Positions 32,218-40,647 of a stretch of DNA of 64,000 bases are shown here, one piece after another. How positions within the stretch are numbered: position 1 is the first letter of the stretch; each line of letters starts with the position of its first letter. Origin of the DNA: an uncultured Acetatifactor sp. (GTDB lineage: Bacteria; Bacillota; Clostridia; Lachnospirales; Lachnospiraceae); assembly GCA_910579755.1 (NCBI GenBank), contig CAJTVB010000001.1:162512-226511 (forward strand). The letters are read 5' to 3'. The notes below the pieces were generated by a model. The model ran no database searches and had not been told where the DNA came from. It saw only the letters and a program-made list of their open reading frames with translations. Both the position numbers and the translations under genes were made by a program.

Positions 32218-34938
32218 ATGAAAAAATCCACATTAAAGAGGCTGGGAATAGAGCTGATTCAGCATTTGCTGGCAGTGGGCGTGTTCATTGCCGTGGCGGG
32301 GCTTTTGCTGAACTCCTATATTGCGGTGGAGACCATCGACGGGACACAGGTATACAAGGTCTTTTCCATGGACAGCAGCCAGGAGTTTGAAGAATCGGAG
32401 ATCTACCATGACCTTTTCAGAAATGCAGTCTCCGATATTACCAAGCTGGTAGTGATCAAGGAACAGCTGGAGACGGATGATGTGTTTGACCCCTCCAAGC
32501 TCATTGATGTGTCCGCGTATGCAGGCAAGATTGAGAAAGACCATATCAGCCGGGTGTCCGCGGTATATGAACTGGATAATCTGATCAAATGGGGAAAGTA
32601 CGGTATTAAATACACGGATCGAACCATGAGTCTGTCGGAATTTGTAAATTATTTCGGAAATGTACTGTATCCCGAAAATTTTACCTTTGACGAGTACGGC
32701 GAGCTGATTTTTGACGATTTTTATCGGGTGGGGGATGAAAAAGGAGCCGATAGCGCCCAGCTGCAAAAATACGCCGGAAATCAGAGGGAGGATATTCCGG
32801 CACAGGACGAGACCCAGGAGGAGCTTCCTGATCATGGAAAGACCCAGGAGGAGCTGGCGGAGCTGGCACAGAAGCTCCAGGAGTATACCACCTCGCAGCT
32901 GGAGGATATGGTGTATGCTCATATAATAGCCGAAAATCTGGAGGAAATCAGAGTCAATCGGGAGGACGACGGCAGGATGACAGTGTTTATGTCCATGCTG
33001 AACTGTCGTTATGCCATGGCAGACGGGAAAAAGCAGCTGTCGGAGCTGGTGGATAACTGGACTGACTTTATGATGCTTCAGAGGAGCATTGTCATGTCTG
33101 TGAACAGTTTGACCGCAAATTATCAGCAGTACCAGCTCTGCGACTGGGCATACAGGGAAAACAATACAAATGTGCGGTATATGGTTCGGATGATGACGGA
33201 AGGAGGAATGTGCACCTACACAAATGTGCCCTCGCTGAAGGGAGCCAACGACGAGGAGGTAACAGAGTATTTTTCTGAGTTTCGGAGATATTTGATCTAT
33301 TATCCGGACGGCCTGGTTTTTATGGGAAACACGGTTCTCAGCGAGGAGGAGATCGACGAATATATCAGCGGTTATGATTATGCTTATCCGGACACCACCC
33401 ACATCTGGCTGGGGGTAGACACCGGCTATGCGGTGGAAGGAGATGCATTTTATACCGCCAGTATGATCTACAACAAGATCGTTCCCAATGTGGGAATGAT
33501 TATGACGGCGATACTGCTGTTGTCTCTGGCATGGCTGGGGCTTGCGGCTTTCCTTACAATTACTCTGGAGCCGGCGGGAGCACTGACCCGGTTTGACCGT
33601 ATCTGGACAGAGGTCTTAGCGGCGTTGGTCTGTGGGCTGGGGTATATAGGTTATCGGGGCTGTGAAATGATCCTGGGGGTTGCGGCCACAGCGGGAGTGG
33701 TTCCGACGGAAATGATGGGGCTCCAGCTTACAAGGCTGTATCGGTACAGTGTTTTTGGCATCTACGGCTTTTTTATGAGTGTTGCCGTCGGAACGATCTG
33801 GTACAGCCTGGCCAGAAGAGTAAGGGCCGGGAACCTTTGGAGCGGAAGCTTTACGTATTGGTTTTTCCGGGGCTTTGGCAAAGCGGTGAGGCTTGTGCTG
33901 CGGCACAGAAATTCTCTGATCAGTACACTTTTGCCCTACAACCTGTTTTTGCTGATCAATCTGGCGGGGGTGTGGGGGATTTATACCTACAGGGAAACCA
34001 GAATTGCGGCATTGCTGATTCTGACGGCAGCCGTACTTTTTGACGGAATTATAGGGATGCTTCTGTTCAAGAAAAATGCGGAGCAGGCAGAGATCGTGGA
34101 GGGAATAAACAGGATCCGGGACGGAGAAGTAGACTTTGTGCTGGATCTGGAGAACCTTCATGGTTCCAGCAGAGAACTGGCAGATGCGGTGAACAACATC
34201 GGGGAGGGAATCCGAAAGGCCGTCCAGACCAGCATGCAGGATGAGCAGATGAAGACAGATCTGATCACGAATGTTTCCCATGATATCAAGACACCCCTTA
34301 CCTCTATCATCAATTATGTGGATTTGCTGAAGCGGCTGAAGATAGAGGATGAGCCGGCTAAAAGCTACATTCATATTTTGGACGGCAAGTCCCAGCGGCT
34401 GAAACAGCTGACGGATGACTTGGTGGAGGCCTCCAAAATTTCATCCGGAAATATTGAGCTGGAGGCGGAAAAGCTGAATCTGACCGAGCTGATCAACCAG
34501 GGAATAGGCGAGTTTTCCGAGAAAATGGAGGAGCGGGAGCTGCAGATTGTGTTTACCCAGAGTGATACGCCCGCCTATATTTTGGCAGACAGCAGGCGGA
34601 TGTGGCGTGTGATGGAGAATTTGTTTAACAATATCTGCAAATATGCCCTGGAGGGAACCCGGGTCTATATCGACATGGATATTGCCGAAGGCACCATTGA
34701 CGTGTCGGTCAAAAACATATCAAGACAGCAGATGAACATCCGGCCAGAGGAGTTGACGGAGCGGTTTATCAGAGGGGATCTGGCCAGGAGCACCGAGGGC
34801 AGCGGTCTGGGGCTTTCCATTGCAAAAAGTCTGGTGCAGGTTCAGGGAGGTGCCTTCCAGATTCTGCTGGACGGAGATTTGTTTAAGGTAACTATGTCTT
34901 TCCCGGAGTATCAGGAGGAAACAAGTCATGGAACATAA
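32218..34938 (+). CDS. Sensor histidine kinase with very large input region
   Basis: 906 residues. A first membrane helix (about 11-32) is followed by an extracytoplasmic domain of almost 400 residues, containing a short internal repeat (DETQEELPDHGKTQEELAEL near 200). About residues 425-625 hold roughly six more membrane helices, including MIMTAILLLSLAWLGLAAFL and ALLILTAAVLFDGIIGMLLF. A HAMP-like helix leads to the dimerisation domain with His688 in TNVSHDIKTPLTSIINYV, and the ATPase has NLFNNICKYAL and GSGLGLSIAKSLVQ. The kinase core is orthodox; the input is not a recognised sensor. It partners the regulator directly upstream. Confidence 0.92.
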   Translation: MKKSTLKRLGIELIQHLLAVGVFIAVAGLLLNSYIAVETIDGTQVYKVFSMDSSQEFEESEIYHDLFRNAVSDITKLVVIKEQLETDDVFDPSKLIDVSAYAGKIEKDHISRVSAVYELDNLIKWGKYGIKYTDRTMSLSEFVNYFGNVLYPENFTFDEYGELIFDDFYRVGDEKGADSAQLQKYAGNQREDIPAQDETQEELPDHGKTQEELAELAQKLQEYTTSQLEDMVYAHIIAENLEEIRVNREDDGRMTVFMSMLNCRYAMADGKKQLSELVDNWTDFMMLQRSIVMSVNSLTANYQQYQLCDWAYRENNTNVRYMVRMMTEGGMCTYTNVPSLKGANDEEVTEYFSEFRRYLIYYPDGLVFMGNTVLSEEEIDEYISGYDYAYPDTTHIWLGVDTGYAVEGDAFYTASMIYNKIVPNVGMIMTAILLLSLAWLGLAAFLTITLEPAGALTRFDRIWTEVLAALVCGLGYIGYRGCEMILGVAATAGVVPTEMMGLQLTRLYRYSVFGIYGFFMSVAVGTIWYSLARRVRAGNLWSGSFTYWFFRGFGKAVRLVLRHRNSLISTLLPYNLFLLINLAGVWGIYTYRETRIAALLILTAAVLFDGIIGMLLFKKNAEQAEIVEGINRIRDGEVDFVLDLENLHGSSRELADAVNNIGEGIRKAVQTSMQDEQMKTDLITNVSHDIKTPLTSIINYVDLLKRLKIEDEPAKSYIHILDGKSQRLKQLTDDLVEASKISSGNIELEAEKLNLTELINQGIGEFSEKMEERELQIVFTQSDTPAYILADSRRMWRVMENLFNNICKYALEGTRVYIDMDIAEGTIDVSVKNISRQQMNIRPEELTERFIRGDLARSTEGSGLGLSIAKSLVQVQGGAFQILLDGDLFKVTMSFPEYQEETSHGT

Positions 34939-34975
34939 ATATAGTAAATAATGGAAGAAGAGGCGAAGGTATTTT

Positions 34976-35935
34976 ATGGAAGAAAATATTGAAAAACTGT
35001 CCGGCGAGAGAATGCAGTACGCGGTATTGATCGATGCGGACAATATCAGCTCAAAATACGCGGCTACTATATTTGAAGAACTGGAAAAATACGGTTTGTC
35101 CACCTACCGGCGTATTTACGGCAACTGGTCCCGGGGCAACGGCTGGAGTGAGGGAATGCTTTTGGAGTACTCCATAATGCCGGTACAGCAGTTTTCCTAT
35201 ACCTCGGGAAAAAACGCCACGGATATGGCTATGGTGATCGACGCTATGGATATCCTTTTTAAAAACAAGGTACAGGGCTTTTGCCTGGTAACCAGCGATA
35301 GTGATTTTACCAGGCTTGCCATGCGGCTCAGAGAGGAAAACATGTTTGTGCTGGGCATGGGAGAGTCAAAGACCCCTGTGGCCCTGACCCGGGCCTGCAA
35401 TAAGTTTATCCACTTAAATCTGGTGGCAGAGCAGAATAAGGCTTTGGAAGAAAATGAGCTGTCCGGTCCGGAGGAAAACGATGAACAAAATGTGACCCCT
35501 ATATCCGAGGTGCGTCAGGCCATTCTGGCGGTGATTAACGAGAACGGGGGGAAGCAGGTGGATTTGGCCCGGATCGGCAACCGGCTGAATGATAAGTTTT
35601 CAGATTTTGATGTGCGAAATTACGGGTATTCCAAGCTGAGCACTATGGTGGATGAGGAATTTTCTGATCTGAGTGTGAAAAAAAGCAACAATCAGCATTA
35701 CGTGGAGCGGCGGTCCACTGTTTCCAAAGAAGAACTGGAGAGGGAAATCTGCAGTATGATTGAGAAGAGCGGCGGCATAGTGGACAATCTTTCCACCCTG
35801 AATGACGAGCTGCATAAAAAATATAAGCAGCTGGACTTTCGCCAGTTCGGATATAATCGTATATCCAGCTTTCTGCGTAGCATGAAATCTGTTACGGTTC
35901 ACGAAAACCAGGTGTCGCTGAAAAAGGAGAACTGA
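34976..35935 (+). CDS. NYN-domain RNase-like protein with two LOTUS domains
   Basis: 319 residues. The N-terminal NYN/PIN-like domain (about 12-155) has the acidic active-site residues in YAVLIDADNISSKYAA, NATDMAMVIDAMDIL and LVTSDSDFTRLAMRLR, the LabA/DUF88 pattern. Two OST-HTH/LOTUS-like modules follow: about 172-245 (EVRQAILAVINENGGKQVDL to YVE) and about 252-315 (LEREICSMIEKSGGIVDNLS to VSL). LOTUS domains bind RNA, often G-rich or structured, so an RNA-guided or RNA-targeted nuclease is likely (inference). It lies two bases before rarA. Confidence 0.88.
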   Translation: MEENIEKLSGERMQYAVLIDADNISSKYAATIFEELEKYGLSTYRRIYGNWSRGNGWSEGMLLEYSIMPVQQFSYTSGKNATDMAMVIDAMDILFKNKVQGFCLVTSDSDFTRLAMRLREENMFVLGMGESKTPVALTRACNKFIHLNLVAEQNKALEENELSGPEENDEQNVTPISEVRQAILAVINENGGKQVDLARIGNRLNDKFSDFDVRNYGYSKLSTMVDEEFSDLSVKKSNNQHYVERRSTVSKEELEREICSMIEKSGGIVDNLSTLNDELHKKYKQLDFRQFGYNRISSFLRSMKSVTVHENQVSLKKEN

Positions 35936-35937
35936 TC

Positions 35938-37272
35938 ATGGATCTGTTTGAGTATATGCGCACGGCCAACATGGAAAAGGAATCACCGCTGGCGGCCAGA
36001 ATGCGCCCCAGGACCCTGGAGGAGGTGGCAGGACAGGAGCATATCATCGGCAGGGATAAGCTTTTATATCGGGCCATCAAGGCAGATAAGATCAGCTCCG
36101 TGATTTTCTACGGACCGCCGGGAACCGGCAAGACCACTCTGGCAAAGGTGATCGCCAATACCACCAGCGCCGAATTTACCCAGATCAACGCTACAGTGGC
36201 CGGGAAAAAGGACATGGAGGAAGTGGTAGCCAAGGCCAAGGAGCTTCAGGGGATGTATGGCAGGCGGACTATATTGTTCATCGATGAGATTCACCGCTTT
36301 AATAAGGGTCAGCAGGATTATCTGCTTCCCTTTGTGGAGGACGGGACGCTGATTCTAATCGGGGCCACTACGGAAAATCCCTATTTTGAAGTAAACGGAG
36401 CCTTGCTTTCCCGTTCTATTATATTTGAATTGAAGCCTATTCCCATTGAGGCGGTGAAGGAGCTGCTGAAGAAGGCGGTCAGCGACCCCGACAGGGGGAT
36501 GGGAGCCTATGACGCCGTGATCCACCAGGATGCTCTCGATTTTCTGGCGGACATTTCCGGCGGGGATGCCAGACACGCGTTGAATGCCCTGGAGCTGGGG
36601 GTTATGACCACGGATCGAAGTGCCGACGGAAAAATTCATATAACGTTGGAGACGGCTCAGGAATGTATCCAGAAGCGGGCTGTCAGATATGATAAGACAG
36701 GGGACAATCATTACGATACCATATCGGCGTTTATCAAAAGCATGAGGGGGTCAGATCCGGATGCGGCGGTATATTACCTGGCACGGATGCTTTACGCAGG
36801 GGAGCAGGTAACATTTATTGCCAGAAGAATTATGATATGTGCGGCGGAGGACGTGGGAAATGCGGATCCTCAGGCGCTGTCCGTGGCGGTCAATGCTTCC
36901 TTGGCGGCGGAACGCATTGGTATGCCCGAGGCTCAGATCATTCTGGCCCAGGCGGCCGCCTATGTGGCCTGTGCGCCAAAAAGCAATGCCAGCAGCCAGG
37001 CTGTTTTCAGTGCCATGAAGACGGTGGAGCGCACGGGAAATCTTCCAATACCCGCCCACCTGCAGGATGCCCATTACAAAGGAGCCGCAAAGCTGGGACA
37101 TGGCGCCGGGTATAAATATGCCCACGATTATCCCGATCATTATGTGGAACAGCAGTATCTGCCCTATGAGCTGACCGGGAAGGAATTTTACAGCCCTTCC
37201 GGCAATGGATATGAGGTTAAGATCAGGGAGCATATGAAGCGTCTGAAGGAGGGGGCGGGGAAGCAGTCATGA
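35938..37272 (+). CDS. rarA: Replication-associated recombination protein RarA
   Basis: AAA+ ATPase related to clamp loaders, acting at stalled forks (MgsA/WRNIP1 family). The 444-residue protein has the N-terminal SPLAARMRPRTLEEVAGQEH, Walker A YGPPGTGKTTLAKVIA near 60, Walker B LFIDEIHRFNKGQQD near 115, sensor 1 GATTENPYFEVN and sensor 2 SGGDARHALNALE; the C-terminal tetramerisation region includes YHYDTISAFIKSMRGSDPDAA-like sequence. AAGGAG precedes the ATG. It is encoded immediately after the NYN-LOTUS gene and ends at a strong terminator. Confidence 0.96.
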   Translation: MDLFEYMRTANMEKESPLAARMRPRTLEEVAGQEHIIGRDKLLYRAIKADKISSVIFYGPPGTGKTTLAKVIANTTSAEFTQINATVAGKKDMEEVVAKAKELQGMYGRRTILFIDEIHRFNKGQQDYLLPFVEDGTLILIGATTENPYFEVNGALLSRSIIFELKPIPIEAVKELLKKAVSDPDRGMGAYDAVIHQDALDFLADISGGDARHALNALELGVMTTDRSADGKIHITLETAQECIQKRAVRYDKTGDNHYDTISAFIKSMRGSDPDAAVYYLARMLYAGEQVTFIARRIMICAAEDVGNADPQALSVAVNASLAAERIGMPEAQIILAQAAAYVACAPKSNASSQAVFSAMKTVERTGNLPIPAHLQDAHYKGAAKLGHGAGYKYAHDYPDHYVEQQYLPYELTGKEFYSPSGNGYEVKIREHMKRLKEGAGKQS

Positions 37273-37277
37273 ATATC

Positions 37278-37316
37278 AATACGCCGGATCTTTTTGTGGA
37301 AGATCCGGCGTATTTC
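37278..37316. terminator. Terminator after rarA
   Basis: AATACGCCGGATCT (37278-37291) and AGATCCGGCGTATT (37301-37314) form a perfect 14-bp stem, followed by TCATT. The near-symmetry suits termination from both sides, where the minus-strand DUF4364 gene ends at 37341. Confidence 0.8.
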
Positions 37317-37340
37317 ATTCAGCGCAGTGACTTATGGTGC

Positions 37341-37856
37341 TCATAGAAGCTGCTGCATCAGATATTGATAGATATCCTCATTTTTTTTCTGCCAGCTCTC
37401 GCAGATGGAGGAGGCCATCTCCTCCGTGGGAACCGAGAGAGTGATGCCTGCCAGAAGGGCGCCTTTTTCCGTGGCAGACAGGCGGACCTCGTATTCGCCG
37501 GAAGGAGTCAGGGAATAATCGCCCTCTACGGAAACCTCATAACGGAGGGTATATTCATTTTCCCGCAGGTAGGCTTTAATGTCCTGCCGGATTCCGTAAT
37601 GCATTCTGTTTTGAAAATAATCCAGAGTCTCCCGCCCCTCGTCTGTGATCTCCAGATAGGTGCGGTTCCGAACGGTGCGGGCGGACACCATTTTAGCGTC
37701 TGTCAGCTGGTTTATGACCTGTTGAAGGGTGAGAAAAGTCGTATATTCCTTTCCTAGAATGAAGTCGCTGATCTGGGCGGTGGTTATGGGAAAGGAAACC
37801 TGATCCAGCATATAGAGCACAATCAGTTTATATAGCGTGAAAGAATCCTGCTGCAT
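37341..37856 (-). CDS. DUF4364 family winged-helix-like protein
   Basis: 171 residues of the DUF4364 family, common in clostridia. The N-terminal half looks like a winged helix: FTLYKLIVLYMLDQVSFPIT, ISDFILGKEYTTFLTLQQVI and NRTYLEITDEGRETLDYF. The C-terminal half is a beta-rich domain. A PadR/MarR-like DNA-binding role is plausible but unproven. The start at 37856 has AGGAGGT six bases upstream; ten further upstream codons are open but lack a site. It lies downstream of the malic enzyme gene on the same strand. Confidence 0.85.
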   Translation of the reverse strand: MQQDSFTLYKLIVLYMLDQVSFPITTAQISDFILGKEYTTFLTLQQVINQLTDAKMVSARTVRNRTYLEITDEGRETLDYFQNRMHYGIRQDIKAYLRENEYTLRYEVSVEGDYSLTPSGEYEVRLSATEKGALLAGITLSVPTEEMASSICESWQKKNEDIYQYLMQQLL

Positions 37857-37918
37857 GATCTTACCTCCTGTTTTTCCCATCCACATTGAAAGCCGTCACG
37901 GCAATGGCCTGTGTGCCG

Positions 37919-39070
37919 TTATCGGATATGGCGTTTGACTGCCTCAGCCACCGTTTGAGCCACTTGGGGATCAAAGGCCTCGGGCATGATATTGTTTTCG
38001 TTCAGCTGGCTGTCAGGCACCAGGCCTGCGATAGCCTCTGCGGCTGCCAGCTTCATTTCTTCGGTGATCCGTGAGGCGCGGCCCTCCAGTGCGCCTTTGA
38101 AAATACCGGGGAAGGCCACTACGTTATTTACCTGATTGGGGAAATCGCTGCGTCCGGTGCCCACCACTCTGGCTCCTGCGGCCTTTGCCAGCTCCGGCAT
38201 AATTTCCGGAACAGGGTTTGCCATGGCGAAGAGAATGGAATCGTGATTCATGGCAGACACCATTTCGGAGGTTACGATGCCGGGAGCGGATACCCCTACA
38301 AAGATATCGGCGCCCTTCAAAGCGTCGGCCAGGGTGCCGGTTTCGTTACTCAGGTTGGTGACTTCAGACATTTTCTGCTGCATCCAGTTCAGCCCTTCCG
38401 ATTTACGGGAGATGATTCCTGCCTTGTCGCACATGATGATATGAGGGAAGCCGTATGTTAAAAGCAGCCTGGCGATGGCTATGCCCGCGCTTCCGGCTCC
38501 GTTGATAACCACACGGCAATCCTCTTTCTTTTTGCCTACTACTTTCAGACTGTTGATAATGCCGGCAAGGACTACAATGGCCGTGCCGTGCTGGTCGTCA
38601 TGAAACACGGGAATATCCAGAAGCTCCTGCAGGCGCTCCTCGATCTCAAAGCACCGGGGGGCGCTGATATCCTCCAGATTAATGCCGCCGAAGCCGGGAG
38701 CAAGCCAGGTTACTGCCTTGATGATCTCCTGAGTATCCTGGGTATCCAGACAGATGGGAACGGCGTTGATTCCGCCGAATTCCCGAAACAGCACGGCTTT
38801 TCCTTCCATTACGGGCATGGCGGCCCTGGGACCGATATTGCCCAGTCCCAGGACGGCGCTGCCGTCGGAGACCACTGCTACGGTATTGGCTTTCATAGTG
38901 TACCGGTATACGGCGTCCGGATCCTGGGCGATGACCTTACAGGGCTCCGCCACTCCGGGGGTGTAGGCGATGGCCAGATCCTCTCTGGACTTTACCGGGG
39001 CTTTGGAGAGTGTCTCCAGTTTGCCGTTCCATTTTTCATGCATCATAAGAGCTTGTTCGCTGGTTGTCAT
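37919..39070 (-). CDS. NAD(P)-dependent malic enzyme
   Basis: Oxidative decarboxylation of malate to pyruvate. The 383-residue protein is the short bacterial form without a C-terminal phosphotransacetylase domain: IAYTPGVAEPCKVIA near 34, VSDGSAVLGLGNIGPRAAMP, catalytic-metal segment HDDQHGTAIVVLAGI near 155, NAD-binding INGAGSAGIAIARLLL near 185 and ANPVPEIMPELA near 285. The start has AGAGGTACT upstream. It has its own promoter (39147-39175) and is convergent with rarA through the DUF4364 gene. Confidence 0.95.
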   Translation of the reverse strand: MTTSEQALMMHEKWNGKLETLSKAPVKSREDLAIAYTPGVAEPCKVIAQDPDAVYRYTMKANTVAVVSDGSAVLGLGNIGPRAAMPVMEGKAVLFREFGGINAVPICLDTQDTQEIIKAVTWLAPGFGGINLEDISAPRCFEIEERLQELLDIPVFHDDQHGTAIVVLAGIINSLKVVGKKKEDCRVVINGAGSAGIAIARLLLTYGFPHIIMCDKAGIISRKSEGLNWMQQKMSEVTNLSNETGTLADALKGADIFVGVSAPGIVTSEMVSAMNHDSILFAMANPVPEIMPELAKAAGARVVGTGRSDFPNQVNNVVAFPGIFKGALEGRASRITEEMKLAAAEAIAGLVPDSQLNENNIMPEAFDPQVAQTVAEAVKRHIR

Positions 39071-39146
39071 TTGGCAGTACCTCTTTCTGTGATAGTGAAA
39101 CCGGATTATTTTTGTCCGGCATGAATTTGTAGATCATAACATCAGT

Positions 39147-39175
39147 ATCATATAATAGTTTTCGACAGTTCGCAA
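39147..39175 (-). promoter_or_regulatory. Promoter of malic enzyme gene
   Basis: On the minus strand TTGCGA (39170-39175), 17 bases, TATGAT (39147-39152). Confidence 0.5.
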
Positions 39176-39218
39176 GAGGGGCTTTGTTATCTGTTTCTGA
39201 AAATTTGTACGCTATTGA

Positions 39219-39247
39219 TTGCGGTGCATCTGCTTTTGTGGTAAAAT
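39219..39247 (+). promoter_or_regulatory. Promoter of the channel-like gene
   Basis: TTGCGG (39219-39224), 17 bases, TAAAAT (39242-39247). A short hairpin (TCCTGGAA/TTCCAGGA) lies in the leader before GGAGGAAG. Confidence 0.5.
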
Positions 39248-39300
39248 GTAAGAATCCTGGAAGGCGTTTCCAGGAACTAATTTCTTAGGAGGAAGAGCGT

Positions 39301-40512
39301 ATGGGTTTTTTAACTTCTTTTGTTGCTGCTATAGGCAGCGGAGTCTGGTCCGTGATTGCCGCGGTGCTGATCCTGGTGGTTGCATTTGTGGTAGCCGCCA
39401 TTGTGAAGTCCCTGGTTACAAAGCTGCTGGGGAAGGGCAAGGTGGGAGAGTTCCTTGACAAAATGGATACGGCTAACGGAGAGGGTAAGGCGGGAAGCAC
39501 CCGGGAATTTATCGGAAAGCTGGTTCATCTGCTGGTATTTCTGCTTTTTGTGCCCGGTATTTTCTCGACTCTGGGCATGAGAGAGGTGATCTCCCCCATC
39601 ACCGGACTGCTGAATACAATCTGGGGATATGTTCCCAATATTGCGGCGGCGGTAATTGTGCTGGTGGTAGGATTTTTTGTGGCAAAGCTGGTGCGTCAGC
39701 TCCTGGTGCCTGTGTTTGACAAGCTGAATGTTGACAAGCTGCAGGAGAAGGCCGGAATCCAGGTGGCCAACAGCGCGAAGCTTTCCGGCACTCTGGCGTA
39801 TGTGGTGTATGTGCTGATTTTGATCCCCATGATCGTGATGGCTCTGGATGTGCTGAATATCAGCGTGATTTCCACTCCTGCCGTACATATGCTGAATCTG
39901 ATCTTCGGGTTTATTCCCAATATTTTCGTAGGCCTGGTGATCATTATCATCGGCTGCATGATCGGCAAATTTGTAGGCCAGATCGTGACACGTCTGATTG
40001 CTTCCGCAGGACTGGACGAAAAACTGTCCAAGCTGCTGGAGAACGAGAAGAATGTAAAGAGCAAATTCTGCCTTTCTTCCTTTACGGGTGCGGTGGTCAA
40101 TGCGGTAGTAGTAATCTTCTTTGTTGTTGAGGGAGTGAATGTTCTGAAGCTGGAGGTGCTGACTGACATCGGCGCTGCCGTGATTGGTTATATGCCTGCA
40201 GTTTTGAGCGCAGTTCTGATTTTTGCCATCTGCTTTGTGGCTTCCTCCATGGCTTCCAAGGCTCTGAACAAGAGCGGCCATGCTGCATATGGATTGATTG
40301 CAAAATGCGCGATCCTTACCGTGGGCGTGTTTATGATCCTGATGCAGCTGGGCATTGCCGAGACGCTGGTGGATACAGCGTTCAGACTGATCCTGGCGGC
40401 CGTGGCCATAGCCTTTGCAATTGCCTTCGGCGTAGGCGGAAGGGATTTTGCTTCCCGCGCGCTGAAAAAGCTGGAGGACAATATGGATAAGAAGAACGGC
40501 GAAGAGGAATAA
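39301..40512 (+). CDS. Mechanosensitive-channel-like membrane protein with TM repeats
   Basis: 403 residues with five or so hydrophobic units, each with a helix followed by an amphipathic segment: IAAVLILVVAFVVAAIVKSL, NIAAAVIVLVVGFFVAKLVR, NIFVGLVIIIIGCMIGKFVG, MPAVLSAVLIFAICFVASSM and LILAAVAIAFAIAFGVGGRD. This is the pattern of the conserved TM-helix (MscS-related) domain; GVGGRDFASRALKKL at the end is MscS-like. No complete MscS beta domain follows, so it belongs to the repeat-only relatives, whose gating is not characterised. GGAGGAAG precedes the ATG. Confidence 0.85.
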   Translation: MGFLTSFVAAIGSGVWSVIAAVLILVVAFVVAAIVKSLVTKLLGKGKVGEFLDKMDTANGEGKAGSTREFIGKLVHLLVFLLFVPGIFSTLGMREVISPITGLLNTIWGYVPNIAAAVIVLVVGFFVAKLVRQLLVPVFDKLNVDKLQEKAGIQVANSAKLSGTLAYVVYVLILIPMIVMALDVLNISVISTPAVHMLNLIFGFIPNIFVGLVIIIIGCMIGKFVGQIVTRLIASAGLDEKLSKLLENEKNVKSKFCLSSFTGAVVNAVVVIFFVVEGVNVLKLEVLTDIGAAVIGYMPAVLSAVLIFAICFVASSMASKALNKSGHAAYGLIAKCAILTVGVFMILMQLGIAETLVDTAFRLILAAVAIAFAIAFGVGGRDFASRALKKLEDNMDKKNGEEE

Positions 40513-40541
40513 GCCGGCAAGGGATAAACAAAGTAATTTCA

Positions 40542-40580
40542 GATCCCGGGGCGCAGTGATGCGCTTCCGGGATTTTTTCT
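40542..40580 (+). terminator. Terminator after the channel-like gene
   Basis: GATCCCGGGGCGCA pairs with TGCGCTTCCGGGATT around GTGA (40542-40573), followed by TTTTTCT. Confidence 0.8.
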
Positions 40581-40589
40581 ATTTTTCCC

Positions 40590-40619
40590 GTATGTCTTTT
40601 TCGAAAGCCGCATATACAT
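40590..40619 (+). promoter_or_regulatory. Candidate sigma-E sporulation promoter of spoIVA
   Basis: GTATGTC (40590-40596), 14 bases, CATATACAT (40611-40619) resembles the mother-cell sigma-E consensus (GTATA-like -35, CATACA-like -10), and spoIVA is a classic sigma-E gene. The match is imperfect. Confidence 0.4.
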
Positions 40620-40647
40620 ATAGCAGGATACGTGAGGAGGCTTTTAT

